A DNA stretch of 44,869 nucleotides. Origin: an uncultured Shewanella sp. GTDB lineage: Bacteria > Pseudomonadota > Gammaproteobacteria > Enterobacterales > Shewanellaceae. The stretch is taken from contig NZ_CANLKR010000041.1 of NCBI RefSeq assembly GCF_947491715.1, forward strand, positions 1 through 44,869. The letters run 5' to 3'. Position numbers and translations under genes: made by a program. Positions 36,784 to 44,745 of this stretch are shown in pieces. Positions within the stretch are counted from its first letter, which is position 1. Every line of letters starts with the position of its first letter. The notes below the pieces were generated by a model. It was not told where the DNA came from and did no database searches. It saw only the letters and a program-made list of their open reading frames with translations.

Positions 36784-37635
36784 ATGGCTATTAATGCTTC
36801 TTACAGCCATTATTTTACCACTAATGATGGCGCCAAATTACACTACTTGGACAAAGGTAAAGGTCCATCTTTACTCATGCTGCCCACATGGAATATCAGC
36901 TGTCAGGTATTTAAATATCAACTTGAAGCATTAAGCAATCAATATCGTATTTTAGCACTCGATATGCGGGGGCATGGATTATCTGAAAAAGTCAATTATG
37001 GCTATAAAGTGCATAGATTTGCCAAAGACCTTCATGAACTTATTAAACATTTACAACTGCGCGAACTGAATCTTCTCGGCCATAACTTTGGCGCAACGGT
37101 TATTTGCAGTTATTTAGAGCTCTTCGGTTCCTCCCTTATCAGTAAGCTCATTTTTATCGATAGGGCCGCTGTCCCCATGATAAATCCACTCTGGAGCCAA
37201 ACAGAAATTCAACATTATGGGCCAACATCAGATCCCAAATCCCTTGAAAAACTCTGCCATCAAATTACAACCAATCAAGGCGACCATTTTATGAACATTT
37301 TTTTTAATACTATGGTCAATCCCCTAGCCAAAAATGAACATAAACAATTAGTCCTCAAAAGCAGTGACACTCTGCCTAAAAAATCGGCTGCGGCCTTACT
37401 TCATGATGCATTCTATCAAGACTGGCGTAGCCTTTTTCCAAAAATAACATTGCCGACTTTAGTCATTGGTGGACGCGCTAGCTTAATCTCAGCCTCTTCC
37501 CAAATTTGGACCAGTGAACAAATCCCCAATGCCAAACTCATCATCTTTGAAGAACATGAAGGCGGTAAACACTTCCCCTTTATTGAAAACCCCAAAAAAT
37601 TCAATCAGGTTATAAATAATTTTATACAATCATAA
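36784..37635 (+). CDS. alpha/beta-hydrolase-fold protein with Asn at the nucleophile site
   Basis: A 283-aa paralogue of the preceding gene, roughly two thirds identical by eye over its whole length. Landmarks are LLMLPTWN, LALDMRGHGLSEK, the nucleophile elbow LLGHNFGAT, SKLIFIDR, LVIGGRASLISASSQIW and EGGKHFPFIENP. The catalytic serine position is Asn (AAC). Both Asn and the Thr of the neighbour are one base from a serine AGC codon. No signal peptide; cytoplasmic. It has its own promoter-like element. Confidence 0.85.
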   Translation: MAINASYSHYFTTNDGAKLHYLDKGKGPSLLMLPTWNISCQVFKYQLEALSNQYRILALDMRGHGLSEKVNYGYKVHRFAKDLHELIKHLQLRELNLLGHNFGATVICSYLELFGSSLISKLIFIDRAAVPMINPLWSQTEIQHYGPTSDPKSLEKLCHQITTNQGDHFMNIFFNTMVNPLAKNEHKQLVLKSSDTLPKKSAAALLHDAFYQDWRSLFPKITLPTLVIGGRASLISASSQIWTSEQIPNAKLIIFEEHEGGKHFPFIENPKKFNQVINNFIQS

Positions 37636-37901
37636 AAACCTTACAAAAGGGTACCTTGCTCCCTCACTATATCCACTAATGAACAGATAATTATTCACTT
37701 TACAGCAAACTCTCACCCACAAAATTAGCATTAAACCTTCACCTGAAAGCCTCTTGAAAACCATCAACAAACTAAACAATAATTAATTTACATCAATCAA
37801 TTAACAATGGTACATTTTAATTAATATCGAGAAGATATTTCACAAAACGCCCGTTAAGCTAATATTAATAATGAATGATGATTTAATCAAGAAGGATAAA
37901 A

Positions 37902-38300
37902 ATGCAAACCAAACTCTATCAATATGGGCAACAAGTGATGGCTATCTTAATTATCATTTCAGTCATACTGCATTGGGAAATATTGGCAGGCGTTAGTATG
38001 ACATCATTAAGTGCGGCCTATAATCTCGTCGCTATTCCATGGTTTATCCTCTCTGTTTGTACCGCATGGGCTTTATGGCTTAAACACATTTGGGGGTTCT
38101 GGCTGCTTTATTTCTCACTGATTTATAGCACTGTTGCCTTATCCATTCCCATTATCCCTTTTATTACAAACCTATTCCCATTAACCGCTAGACCTTGGAT
38201 AATGATTAGCCTCAATATTACTGTATTACTCATCAATATTTGGCTTCATATGAAGCACAAAACCATCAAAAACAGTCTACACGGAGGAAACAATCAATAA
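37902..38300 (+). CDS. small four-helix membrane protein, function unknown
   Basis: A 132-aa hydrophobic protein with four predicted helices: about 10-28 (VMAILIIISVILHWEILAG), 37-60 (YNLVAIPWFILSVCTAWALWL), 64-90 (WGFWLLYFSLIYSTVALSIPII) and 100-118 (WIMISLNITVLLINIWL). A good AAGGA ribosome site precedes the ATG. It is not recognised as a named family and carries no charged residues inside the helices that would suggest a transporter. The following exported protein is 67 bp away and possibly co-transcribed. Confidence 0.72.
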   Translation: MQTKLYQYGQQVMAILIIISVILHWEILAGVSMTSLSAAYNLVAIPWFILSVCTAWALWLKHIWGFWLLYFSLIYSTVALSIPIIPFITNLFPLTARPWIMISLNITVLLINIWLHMKHKTIKNSLHGGNNQ

Positions 38301-38367
38301 TCAAGCCCAATAATAAAAACAATACAAAAAGTTAAAACTGCACATAAAACTATATTTGGAGTCTCCA

Positions 38368-38766
38368 TTGATTAAGTATTTGTTTGTCTTATTATCATTA
38401 ATCTCTTTTTCAGCAATCTCAACAGAAAGTGAAGCACTCAATGTCGATCAAGTCTCTGTACCCGCCTCAGATTTATCCTTTCCAAACGACAGAAACACTC
38501 AACCCACTCGGAGTAATTTCTTTATTAAAAACTATGTCCTGATGAGTAATGACCTCGGCGAGCGCTGGGCGGTGGTCACAATAGAAAATAACAGTGCCGG
38601 TCGACGTACCTTATCAGAGAAGCATATTTTAGCGTTACTTGCTGATGGAAAACGCATTTTTCCACATGATTTTTCTCATTCTTTTAAAGCACATGAGACC
38701 TTATCCATCACCATCGCCTTTGGTCAAAATAAATTCCCGATATTATCGGTTTACACACAATATTGA
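38368..38766 (+). CDS. small exported protein, function unknown
   Basis: A 132-aa protein. The likely start is TTG at 38368, 6-7 nt after GGAG. It places a signal peptide (IKYLFVLLSLISFSAISTES) at the N-terminus; a TTG 12 nt upstream is an alternative. The mature part (KNYVLMSNDLGERWAVVTIENN, KHILALLADGKRIFPHDF) looks like a small beta-rich domain resembling periplasmic proteins of unknown function. It ends just before the first decayed tRNA-Ser fragment. Confidence 0.65.
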   Translation: MIKYLFVLLSLISFSAISTESEALNVDQVSVPASDLSFPNDRNTQPTRSNFFIKNYVLMSNDLGERWAVVTIENNSAGRRTLSEKHILALLADGKRIFPHDFSHSFKAHETLSITIAFGQNKFPILSVYTQY

Positions 38767-38771
38767 CCTAT

Positions 38772-38824
38772 GCAGCAAAGAAATGGGACTTTCCGCCTAC
38801 ATAGTCGCGCTACAAACCCATTCC
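38772..38824 (-). pseudogene. tRNA-Ser 3' fragment, fifth and most decayed
   Basis: The minus strand GGGTTTGTAGCGCGACTATGTAGG matches the variable arm and start of the T arm of tRNA-Ser, but the T loop and acceptor are mutated and CCA is lost. Confidence 0.55.
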
Positions 38825-38848
38825 ATACCCACTGAACTACTAAGTTTT

Positions 38849-38899
38849 AGATACAGAGATAGGGATTTAAACCCAACATAAGTGTGCTACAAACCCATA
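38849..38899 (-). pseudogene. tRNA-Ser 3' fragment, fourth
   Basis: Variable-arm remnant, T arm (GGGTTTAAATCCC) and acceptor strand are recognisable. The CCA end has been replaced. Confidence 0.65.
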
Positions 38900-38929
38900 C
38901 CAGTTTCATTTTTATTCCAGATGCAAAAA

Positions 38930-38957
38930 AACGCCCTTAATTTCTTAAGGGCGCTTC
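38930..38957 (-). terminator. terminator hairpin between tRNA-Ser fragments
   Basis: GCGCCCTTAAGAAATTAAGGGCGT followed by a T-run on the minus strand: a strong intrinsic terminator after the third fragment. Confidence 0.8.
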
Positions 38958-38965
38958 TCTAAATT

Positions 38966-39017
38966 TGGCACAGAGATAGTGATTTGAACCCTACATAGTC
39001 GTGCTACAAACCGATTG
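38966..39017 (-). pseudogene. tRNA-Ser 3' fragment, third
   Basis: The minus strand holds CGGTTTGTAGCACGACTATG, a T arm with an intact TTCAAAT loop, an acceptor strand with two changes, and CCA. The whole 5' half of the tRNA is missing. Confidence 0.75.
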
Positions 39018-39034
39018 TTAAATTACAGGCATAA

Positions 39035-39066
39035 AAAAACCTATCTTTAGGAATAGGTTTTTTTAT
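39035..39066 (-). terminator. terminator hairpin between tRNA-Ser fragments
   Basis: AAACCTAT(TCCTAAAG)ATAGGTTT forms an 8-bp stem followed by T residues on the minus strand. It can act in both directions. Confidence 0.8.
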
Positions 39067-39074
39067 TTTTTATT

Positions 39075-39125
39075 TGGCGGAGAGATAGGGATTTGAACCC
39101 TAAGTAAGTGTGCTACAAACCCATT
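39075..39125 (-). pseudogene. tRNA-Ser 3' fragment, second
   Basis: It has the exact last ~30 nt of tRNA-Ser (AGGGTTCAAATCCC to CTCTCCGCCA) preceded by a mutated variable arm (GGGTTTGTAGCACAC). The 5' half is absent. Confidence 0.8.
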
Positions 39126-39137
39126 AGATTTTAGACA

Positions 39138-39172
39138 CAAAAAAGGCAACCTGTTAAGATTGCCTTTTTTGT
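39138..39172 (-). terminator. terminator hairpin between tRNA-Ser fragments
   Basis: GGCAATCTTAACAGGTTGCC followed by TTTTTTG on the minus strand. Confidence 0.8.
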
Positions 39173-39178
39173 TTTATT

Positions 39179-39230
39179 TGGCACAGGGATAGGGACTTGA
39201 ACCCTACATAGTCGTGCTACAAACCGATTG
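39179..39230 (-). pseudogene. tRNA-Ser 3' fragment, first
   Basis: CGGTTTGTAGCACGACTATG, then a T arm with one change (TTCAAGT), a mutated acceptor strand and CCA. It is almost the same as the third fragment in its variable arm, so the ladder has alternating unit types. Confidence 0.75.
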
Positions 39231-39244
39231 TTAAATTACAGGCA

Positions 39245-39276
39245 CAAAAAAGCCTATCATTTCTGATAGGCTTTTT
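39245..39276 (-). terminator. terminator of tRNA-Ser
   Basis: AGCCTATCA-GAAA-TGATAGGCT is a perfect 9-bp stem with T-runs on both sides, 10 bp after the tRNA CCA. A bidirectional intrinsic terminator. Confidence 0.9.
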
Positions 39277-39285
39277 CGTTTTATT

Positions 39286-39376
39286 TGGCGGAGAGATAGG
39301 GATTTGAACCCTAGATGGGCTACAAACCCATGCCGGTTTTCAAGACCGGTGCATTCGACCACTCTGCCATCTCTCC
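39286..39376 (-). tRNA. tRNA-Ser (TGA)
   Basis: A 91-nt gene with encoded CCA, a GGAGAGA/TCTCTCC acceptor stem, a CCGGT/ACCGG anticodon stem with loop CTTGAAA (anticodon TGA), and the long variable arm ATGGG/CCCAT typical of serine tRNAs. It is the only complete copy; five 3' fragments follow downstream. Confidence 0.97.
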
Positions 39377-39386
39377 AGTGGCGCCG

Positions 39387-39415
39387 ATAATAGGAGGTTA
39401 TCATGACCTTGTAAA
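39387..39415 (-). promoter_or_regulatory. sigma70 promoter of tRNA-Ser
   Basis: TTTACA at 39415-39410 and TATTAT at 39392-39387 are separated by 17 bp. They are followed by a G+C-rich discriminator (CGGCGCC), as expected for a stable-RNA gene under stringent control. Confidence 0.75.
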
Positions 39416-39503
39416 CCCTTAGCAGACCTAAGCGAACAAAAAAACAACCAAAATAATTCTTCCGTATAAAAAAGGAGCACATTGCTGTGTTTTACATCAC
39501 TAT

Positions 39504-40250
39504 TTAACTCACCTTGCTTTGAGCACTATTGACATTTTCAACAGCCTTATCACTTGGCACAAGCAGCTCTTTCAATGCTAATAATGAACTGACTTGATAA
39601 GTAGGGTAAATTCCCTCAACTAAGGGCTCTTTAAAACGATTAAGCCAGCAAGTATCAATACTCGAATTCATACCGCCTTGAATGTCAGAATACTGATTAT
39701 CACCCACCATGAGGATACGATTCAAATCAAGGATCCCTTGCTCTTTTGACTCATGTAAACTCATACGCTCAAATGCATATTCAAAAATACCCACGTGGGG
39801 TTTGGCTAATCCCACCTCTTCTGAGATCACCACTAACGAAAAAATATCCAGCAAACCCGTTTTTTGTAATCGAATGGTTTGCAGTTGAGTAAAGCCATTG
39901 GTAATAATCCCTAACCGCACTTTACCGTTCAAAGCATCAAGCAATGCCTGAGCCCCAGGTAATAATTGGCAAATATCTGCCATGGCATGCAAAAAACCAG
40001 CATTCAACTGTTGAGGTGATACATTGAGTTTTTCAGCCCAGAGAATAAAGCGTCTTTCTTGTAACTGCTGAGCCGTAATTTTGCCATCTTGATAATCCCC
40101 CCATAATGGCAAATTGACGCTTTGGTATGCTTTGAAATCTTGCTCAGTAAAAATCACATCATAATCTAAGAATAACCTTTGTAAGCCTTTGAATGAATTA
40201 AAATGAAACAAGGTTTCATCCGCATCAAACAAAATCCATTGGTACTTCAT
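39504..40250 (-). CDS. yjjG: pyrimidine 5'-nucleotidase YjjG (HAD family)
   Basis: A 248-aa HAD-superfamily phosphatase that removes phosphate from (deoxy)uridine and thymidine monophosphates and noncanonical pyrimidine nucleotides (house-cleaning role). HAD motif I is FDADETLF (the DADET form is typical of YjjG), motif II is IITNG, the motif III Lys is in GLAKPHVGIF, and motif IV is LMVGDNQYSDIQGG. The length is slightly above the usual ~225 because of a C-terminal tail. Single-gene unit. Confidence 0.93.
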   Translation of the reverse strand: MKYQWILFDADETLFHFNSFKGLQRLFLDYDVIFTEQDFKAYQSVNLPLWGDYQDGKITAQQLQERRFILWAEKLNVSPQQLNAGFLHAMADICQLLPGAQALLDALNGKVRLGIITNGFTQLQTIRLQKTGLLDIFSLVVISEEVGLAKPHVGIFEYAFERMSLHESKEQGILDLNRILMVGDNQYSDIQGGMNSSIDTCWLNRFKEPLVEGIYPTYQVSSLLALKELLVPSDKAVENVNSAQSKVS

Positions 40251-40320
40251 GAATATTCCTCAATGAATGGGAAAATAGAAGGAAAGCAAGATAAGAAAAA
40301 AAACACAAATTGGCAAATAA

Positions 40321-40357
40321 AAAAGCACCACTACTCAATATAATAAATGGTGCTTTT
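40321..40357 (-). terminator. intrinsic terminator of the 40368-40748 gene
   Basis: AAAAGCACCA ... TGGTGCTTTT is a perfect 10-bp inverted repeat with a 17-nt loop, just after the stop codon. Confidence 0.75.
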
Positions 40358-40367
40358 AAGAAAAATA

Positions 40368-40748
40368 TCAATCAAAAATCAAAAATAAAGAGGCAATGAC
40401 TCCTAATAAACCTAAAGCCGAGAGATCCACTGTCCAATCAAAAATAGACTTCTTGGGTTCAGCCCCTCGAGCCCCTCTAATACAAATGCCCTTTTTGCCT
40501 TCAAACGTCGCTTGAATTTGCTCCATTGTTACTTTCATTTGTCCAATAAGCGCCTTTTCAGGCAAATGCACTAAATGTGGAGAAGGCTGAAAAACCTTAC
40601 CTCGATATGCTATACTCCCCGAAGATATCAGCGAATCATAAACATCGGCATAATTAATTGCACAATAATGTTCGTTATCATCAAAATGAAACACTGACTT
40701 TATTGCTATCGCTTTAGCATATTCATCTAATTTATTTTTCGTCACCAT
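40368..40748 (-). CDS. small tail-anchored protein, function unknown
   Basis: A 126-aa protein not recognised as a family. It has a soluble N-terminal part (residues 1-100; FDDNEHYCAINYADVYDSLI, VHLPEKALIGQMKVTMEQI) and a single C-terminal helix (LSALGLLGVIASLFLIF) at the very end. This suggests a tail anchor in the inner membrane with the body in the cytoplasm. It has its own terminator. Composition resembles its neighbours. Confidence 0.6.
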   Translation of the reverse strand: MVTKNKLDEYAKAIAIKSVFHFDDNEHYCAINYADVYDSLISSGSIAYRGKVFQPSPHLVHLPEKALIGQMKVTMEQIQATFEGKKGICIRGARGAEPKKSIFDWTVDLSALGLLGVIASLFLIFD

Positions 40749-40933
40749 TCTACCTCTTATTACATGGGCGTCATTAGTAGGTAACAGTTAACTTCCTATT
40801 TAAGCAGTTGACTCACAAATATGACCTTACAACTTATAAACAATATACCATATTAGGCTACATTTTTTAAAATCATCTCGTTATAAAATAGTGCATATTG
40901 AAGTATCACGGGAATAAACACACTCAGATTGAA

Positions 40934-41566
40934 TTAACCTTTATACGCTTTGCTCGCTTGCTCTAATGCTAATATATCTGAGTTACATATAAAGGGTCTT
41001 AATTTCATTAACTTAGATTCACACCAATCATACATTTTTAAAGCAAGCAAACGTTTAATCACATCTTGAGAAAAACGATAACGAATATGAGTTGCAGGGC
41101 TTCCGCCCACGACACTGTATGCAGGGACATCTTTTGTAACAACACTATTCGCTGCAATAATGGCTCCTTCTCCTATATGGACGCCAGGCATTACCATAGC
41201 CCGCATCCCTAACCATGCTCCATCATCAATACAGGTATCCCCTTTACCCAGATAACTCTCTTCGATCATATCCATAAAAGGATACAAACAAAACCAATCA
41301 TCTCGATGAGTATGGTTCCCCCCCATCAAAATAACGACCTCAGCACCAATACACACATAATTACCAATAATAAGTTGATCAATATGCCATTTAGCTTGCC
41401 ACTGACTACTCACTTCGTCTCCGTGTAAATACCTGACAACTGAAGCTTCAAAACCTTCATCATAGGCATCACTATAGTAACTGTGTTTCCCTTTTAAAAT
41501 AATATTAGGATTGCTCACAACATCATATAACAATTGCACTTTAGACCAATGTTTATTGTTCTTCAT
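40934..41566 (-). CDS. CatB-like hexapeptide acetyltransferase (xenobiotic acetyltransferase type)
   Basis: A 210-aa left-handed beta-helix acetyltransferase using acetyl-CoA. It follows the CatB/XAT pattern throughout: NPNIILKGKHSYYSDAYDEGFE, IIGNYVCIGAEVVILMGGNHTHRDDW (His corresponding to the catalytic residue of the family), IDDGAWLGMRAMVMPGVHIGEGAIIAANSVVTKDVPAYSVVGGSPA. The family includes chloramphenicol and virginiamycin acetyltransferases, but chromosomal relatives often have other substrates, so resistance should not be assumed. It lies 11 bp behind the exported Tyr/Gly-rich protein gene, so it is probably in the same transcript. Confidence 0.88.
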   Translation of the reverse strand: MKNNKHWSKVQLLYDVVSNPNIILKGKHSYYSDAYDEGFEASVVRYLHGDEVSSQWQAKWHIDQLIIGNYVCIGAEVVILMGGNHTHRDDWFCLYPFMDMIEESYLGKGDTCIDDGAWLGMRAMVMPGVHIGEGAIIAANSVVTKDVPAYSVVGGSPATHIRYRFSQDVIKRLLALKMYDWCESKLMKLRPFICNSDILALEQASKAYKG

Positions 41567-41577
41567 TATTCAATACC

Positions 41578-42198
41578 TTACTCTTTAGTATTGACGGTTT
41601 GATAAGTTTGCGTCTGCCAGTCATAACGGTAAAGAATGCCTTGCCACTCGTATTGTGTACCAGTACTGGTTTGTATCACTTTTGCATTATCCGGTAAACG
41701 AGTCAGCCCTTGACTATATTGTACACTGGTGGTTATTTGCTGAGGCGGTGCAATAACTTTGGGTTGACTAGGTCTAACAAGCGGCCTGCTCCAACCAAAA
41801 AGGGGAAAAGCAGAAGCACCATAATAGCCCGCTCTGCCCCAAGGGTATCCCCAACGGGAACCATAATAACCACCATAAGGATACCAGCCATTATTCCAAC
41901 CTGACCCAATGCCGATACTCCAACCAACTCTACTACCATAACCTGAGTGATAGCCATAGCGACTGTTATAACGCTGATTATACCGATTATTATAGTAAGC
42001 TCGATTATAAACATACTGATTTTTATGTTGAACTGAATGATGACTTGAAGCGACTTTATGCTGTGATTTAGATTGATGATTAGACACTTGCCTCTGGTTC
42101 TTTTGCTGTGCGCTTTTCATCGTATTAGAGTCAGCTAACACAGAAACACTAGGCAACAGTAGCATAACGGCAATGATATGAGTGGTTAAAATACGCAT
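41578..42198 (-). CDS. exported Tyr/Gly/Asn-rich protein (DUF6515-like)
   Basis: A 206-aa protein with a signal peptide cleaved after SVSVLA. A His/Gln/Ser-rich stretch (about 25-65) is followed by Tyr/Asn/Arg repeats and a Gly/Tyr/Trp-rich part (about 65-130), and a small C-terminal domain (LPDNAKVIQTSTGTQYEWQGILYRYD) typical of DUF6515-type envelope proteins. The function is unknown; low complexity suggests a surface or envelope matrix role. Confidence 0.75.
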   Translation of the reverse strand: MRILTTHIIAVMLLLPSVSVLADSNTMKSAQQKNQRQVSNHQSKSQHKVASSHHSVQHKNQYVYNRAYYNNRYNQRYNSRYGYHSGYGSRVGWSIGIGSGWNNGWYPYGGYYGSRWGYPWGRAGYYGASAFPLFGWSRPLVRPSQPKVIAPPQQITTSVQYSQGLTRLPDNAKVIQTSTGTQYEWQGILYRYDWQTQTYQTVNTKE

Positions 42199-42463
42199 GT
42201 TAATCTCCGACTACTAAGCTAAACGCTAAGCGCAAAACTAAATGGAGTACTCTTGATAAGAGTTTACACGTAAACCCGTATCAATCACTCGAAACATAAA
42301 TAATTTTTAATGTTATCACTGGTAAATTAAGAATAGGCGCCATACTTAGTGCTCCTTAACCAATAACAATACAAGTTTATATTAGCAAGGCAAAGATGAC
42401 TTAGCCTTAGGTAAAATGCTATAGTGCCGCGCATACAAGCCTAACATTAGAGAATATTTCCAT

Positions 42464-43957
42464 ATGAGTTTTAAGGATTTGCGGAGTTTCATTGACCACC
42501 TTGAACAAAGTGGTGAATTAAAACGAATTAGCTATCCCGTTGATCCTCACTTAGAAATGACGGAAATTGCTGATAGAGTCCTCAGAGCTGGTGGGCCAGC
42601 TTTATTATTTGAAAACCCCAAAAATCACTCTATTCCTGTTTTAGCCAACTTATTTGGCAGCGCTAAACGTGTCGCAATGGCACTTGGAAAGGAAGACCCT
42701 CTTGCCCTGAGAGATGTTGGTGAACTGTTAGCTTTTTTAAAAGAACCTGAGCCACCAAGGGGCTTTAAAGATGCAATCGCTAAACTGCCTAAATTTAAGC
42801 AAGCCTTAAATATGCCCCCTAAGACCGTGCGCAATCCAGAATGCCAGCAAGTGATATTAAAAGGTGATGATGTCGATTTGACACAACTGCCAATTCAACA
42901 CTGCTGGCCTGGTGATGCAGCCCCTTTAGTCAGTTGGGGCTTAACAATCACAAAGGGTCCCAATAAAGAAAGACAAAATTTAGGCATTTATCGCCAACAA
43001 TTATTAGGTAAAAACAAACTCATTATGCGTTGGCTTGATCATCGTGGCGGCGCATTAGATTTTAAAGATTTTAAAGAACAACATCCTGGCGAGCCTTATC
43101 CTGTGGTCGTCGCACTCGGCAGTGATCCCGTTACCATTTTAGGGGCAGTAACCCCAGTCCCCGATTCAATGAGTGAATATGCGTTTGCAGGATTATTACG
43201 AGGCGAGCGCACCCAAGTGTGTAAGGCGATCAGCTGTGATTTAGAAGTGCCCGCCAGCAGCGAAATCATTTTAGAAGGGTATATTGATCCAACCGAAATG
43301 GCTGAAGAAGGCCCTTATGGGGATCATACCGGTTATTATAATGAAACGGATGAATTCCCAGTCTTTACTGTTACTCATATTACCCATAGAAAAGATCCGA
43401 TTTATCATAGCACTTATACTGGTAGGCCACCCGATGAGCCCGCTATGTTAGGTGTGGCACTCAATGAAGTTTTTGTGCCGATTTTACAAAAGCAATATCC
43501 TGAAATTATTGATTTTTATTTACCTCCTGAAGGTTGTTCATATCGAATGGCGGTCATCTCGATTAAAAAGCAATATCCAGGCCATGCCAAACGCGTCATG
43601 ATGGGCGCTTGGTCTTTCTTACGCCAATTTATGTATACTAAATTCATTGTCGTCGTTGATGAAGATGTTAACTGTCGTGATTGGCAGGATGTGATTTGGG
43701 CCATCACAACTCGAATGGATCCCAGCCGTGATACTGTAATGATCGATAATACGCCTATTGATTATTTGGATTTTGCTTCACCCGTCTCGGGACTGGGTTC
43801 AAAAATGGGATTAGATGCCACCAATAAATGGCAAGGGGAAACCACTCGAGAATGGGGAACCCCGATTATTATGGATGAAAATGTTAAACAAAAAGTTGAT
43901 GATATTTGGCAAGAATTAGGTCTCGATGAGTCAATTCATTCACCAAAAATTAAATAA
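42464..43957 (+). CDS. ubiD: UbiD, 4-hydroxy-3-polyprenylbenzoate decarboxylase
   Basis: A 497-aa prenyl-FMN-dependent decarboxylase of ubiquinone synthesis; UbiX supplies the cofactor. Features are the start MSFKDLRSFIDHLEQSGELKRI, the prFMN-binding core (WGLTITKGPNKERQNLGIYR), the E-R-E type catalytic region EVPASSEIILEGYIDPTEM and AEEGPYGDHTGYY. The length matches E. coli UbiD. The gene lies 61 bp before fre, the common ubiD-fre order in gammaproteobacteria. Confidence 0.97.
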   Translation: MSFKDLRSFIDHLEQSGELKRISYPVDPHLEMTEIADRVLRAGGPALLFENPKNHSIPVLANLFGSAKRVAMALGKEDPLALRDVGELLAFLKEPEPPRGFKDAIAKLPKFKQALNMPPKTVRNPECQQVILKGDDVDLTQLPIQHCWPGDAAPLVSWGLTITKGPNKERQNLGIYRQQLLGKNKLIMRWLDHRGGALDFKDFKEQHPGEPYPVVVALGSDPVTILGAVTPVPDSMSEYAFAGLLRGERTQVCKAISCDLEVPASSEIILEGYIDPTEMAEEGPYGDHTGYYNETDEFPVFTVTHITHRKDPIYHSTYTGRPPDEPAMLGVALNEVFVPILQKQYPEIIDFYLPPEGCSYRMAVISIKKQYPGHAKRVMMGAWSFLRQFMYTKFIVVVDEDVNCRDWQDVIWAITTRMDPSRDTVMIDNTPIDYLDFASPVSGLGSKMGLDATNKWQGETTREWGTPIIMDENVKQKVDDIWQELGLDESIHSPKIK

Positions 43958-44018
43958 TAAAACCCCTGATATTAGTAGTATACGCCATTGAGATAGATGG
44001 CATACTCAAGGAAGTTAA

Positions 44019-44729
44019 ATGAAGACCATTCGCTGTAAAATTGAACAAGTTTCACCTTTTAACGATGCCGTTTTTCAAGTGACACTCAAACCTGAGACGG
44101 CCTTTGATTTTAAAGCTGGGCAATACTTGTGTATCGTCATGGGAGAAAAAGACAAACGCCCTTTTTCTATCGCCAGCGCGCCAGATGCAGAGCACATTGA
44201 ATTACATATAGGTGCCGCCGTAACCGAAAGTTATCCCATGCAAGTGGTCGAAAAGCTAAAACAATGCTTACAAGACAATACTGATATTGAAGTTGAAGTA
44301 CCAGGCGGTGACGCACACTTTAGAAGTGACAGCCAACGCCCCCGCTTACTCATTGCCGGCGGCACAGGCTTTTCTTACATTAAAAGTATTGTTGAGCAAC
44401 AAATTGCCCTTGGACAAGCAATAGAAACCCAACTTTATTGGGGTTGTCGCACACAAGAAGCGATGTACTATGAAGAGATTGCTAGACAATGGCATGACGC
44501 CCATCCTTGGCTGCATTTTATTCCTGTAATTGAAGAAGCTACTCAAGACTGGCAAGGTAAAGAAGCCAATTTATTAGAACAAATTAAAACAGATTTCACC
44601 AGCCTTATTGGCTTTGATATTTATATTGCAGGCCGCTTTGATATGGTCGGCGCCGCACGCGAAGTATTTCGCGGCATGGGCGTTGACGAAGAACATCTCT
44701 ATGGGGATGCCTTTGCTTTTATTAAATAA
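44019..44729 (+). CDS. fre: NAD(P)H-flavin reductase Fre
   Basis: A 236-aa oxidoreductase of the ferredoxin-NADP reductase fold that reduces free flavins. The flavin-binding motif KRPFSIAS is at about 46-53. The NAD(P)H-binding motif is LLIAGGTGFSYIKSI (about 108-122), with later YWGCRTQEAMYY and FDIYIAGRFDMV. AAGGAAG precedes the ATG. It is likely co-transcribed with ubiD. Confidence 0.96.
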   Translation: MKTIRCKIEQVSPFNDAVFQVTLKPETAFDFKAGQYLCIVMGEKDKRPFSIASAPDAEHIELHIGAAVTESYPMQVVEKLKQCLQDNTDIEVEVPGGDAHFRSDSQRPRLLIAGGTGFSYIKSIVEQQIALGQAIETQLYWGCRTQEAMYYEEIARQWHDAHPWLHFIPVIEEATQDWQGKEANLLEQIKTDFTSLIGFDIYIAGRFDMVGAAREVFRGMGVDEEHLYGDAFAFIK

Positions 44730-44745
44730 AGCGATTTGAGCATTG

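Noticed and set aside
39231..39482. 83-aa minus-strand ORF
   Set aside because: It covers the tRNA-Ser gene and its promoter, a typical chance ORF across a tRNA.
40934..41566. Calling this gene a chloramphenicol-resistance gene
   Set aside because: Only the family fold and catalytic pattern are supported; many chromosomal relatives act on other substrates.
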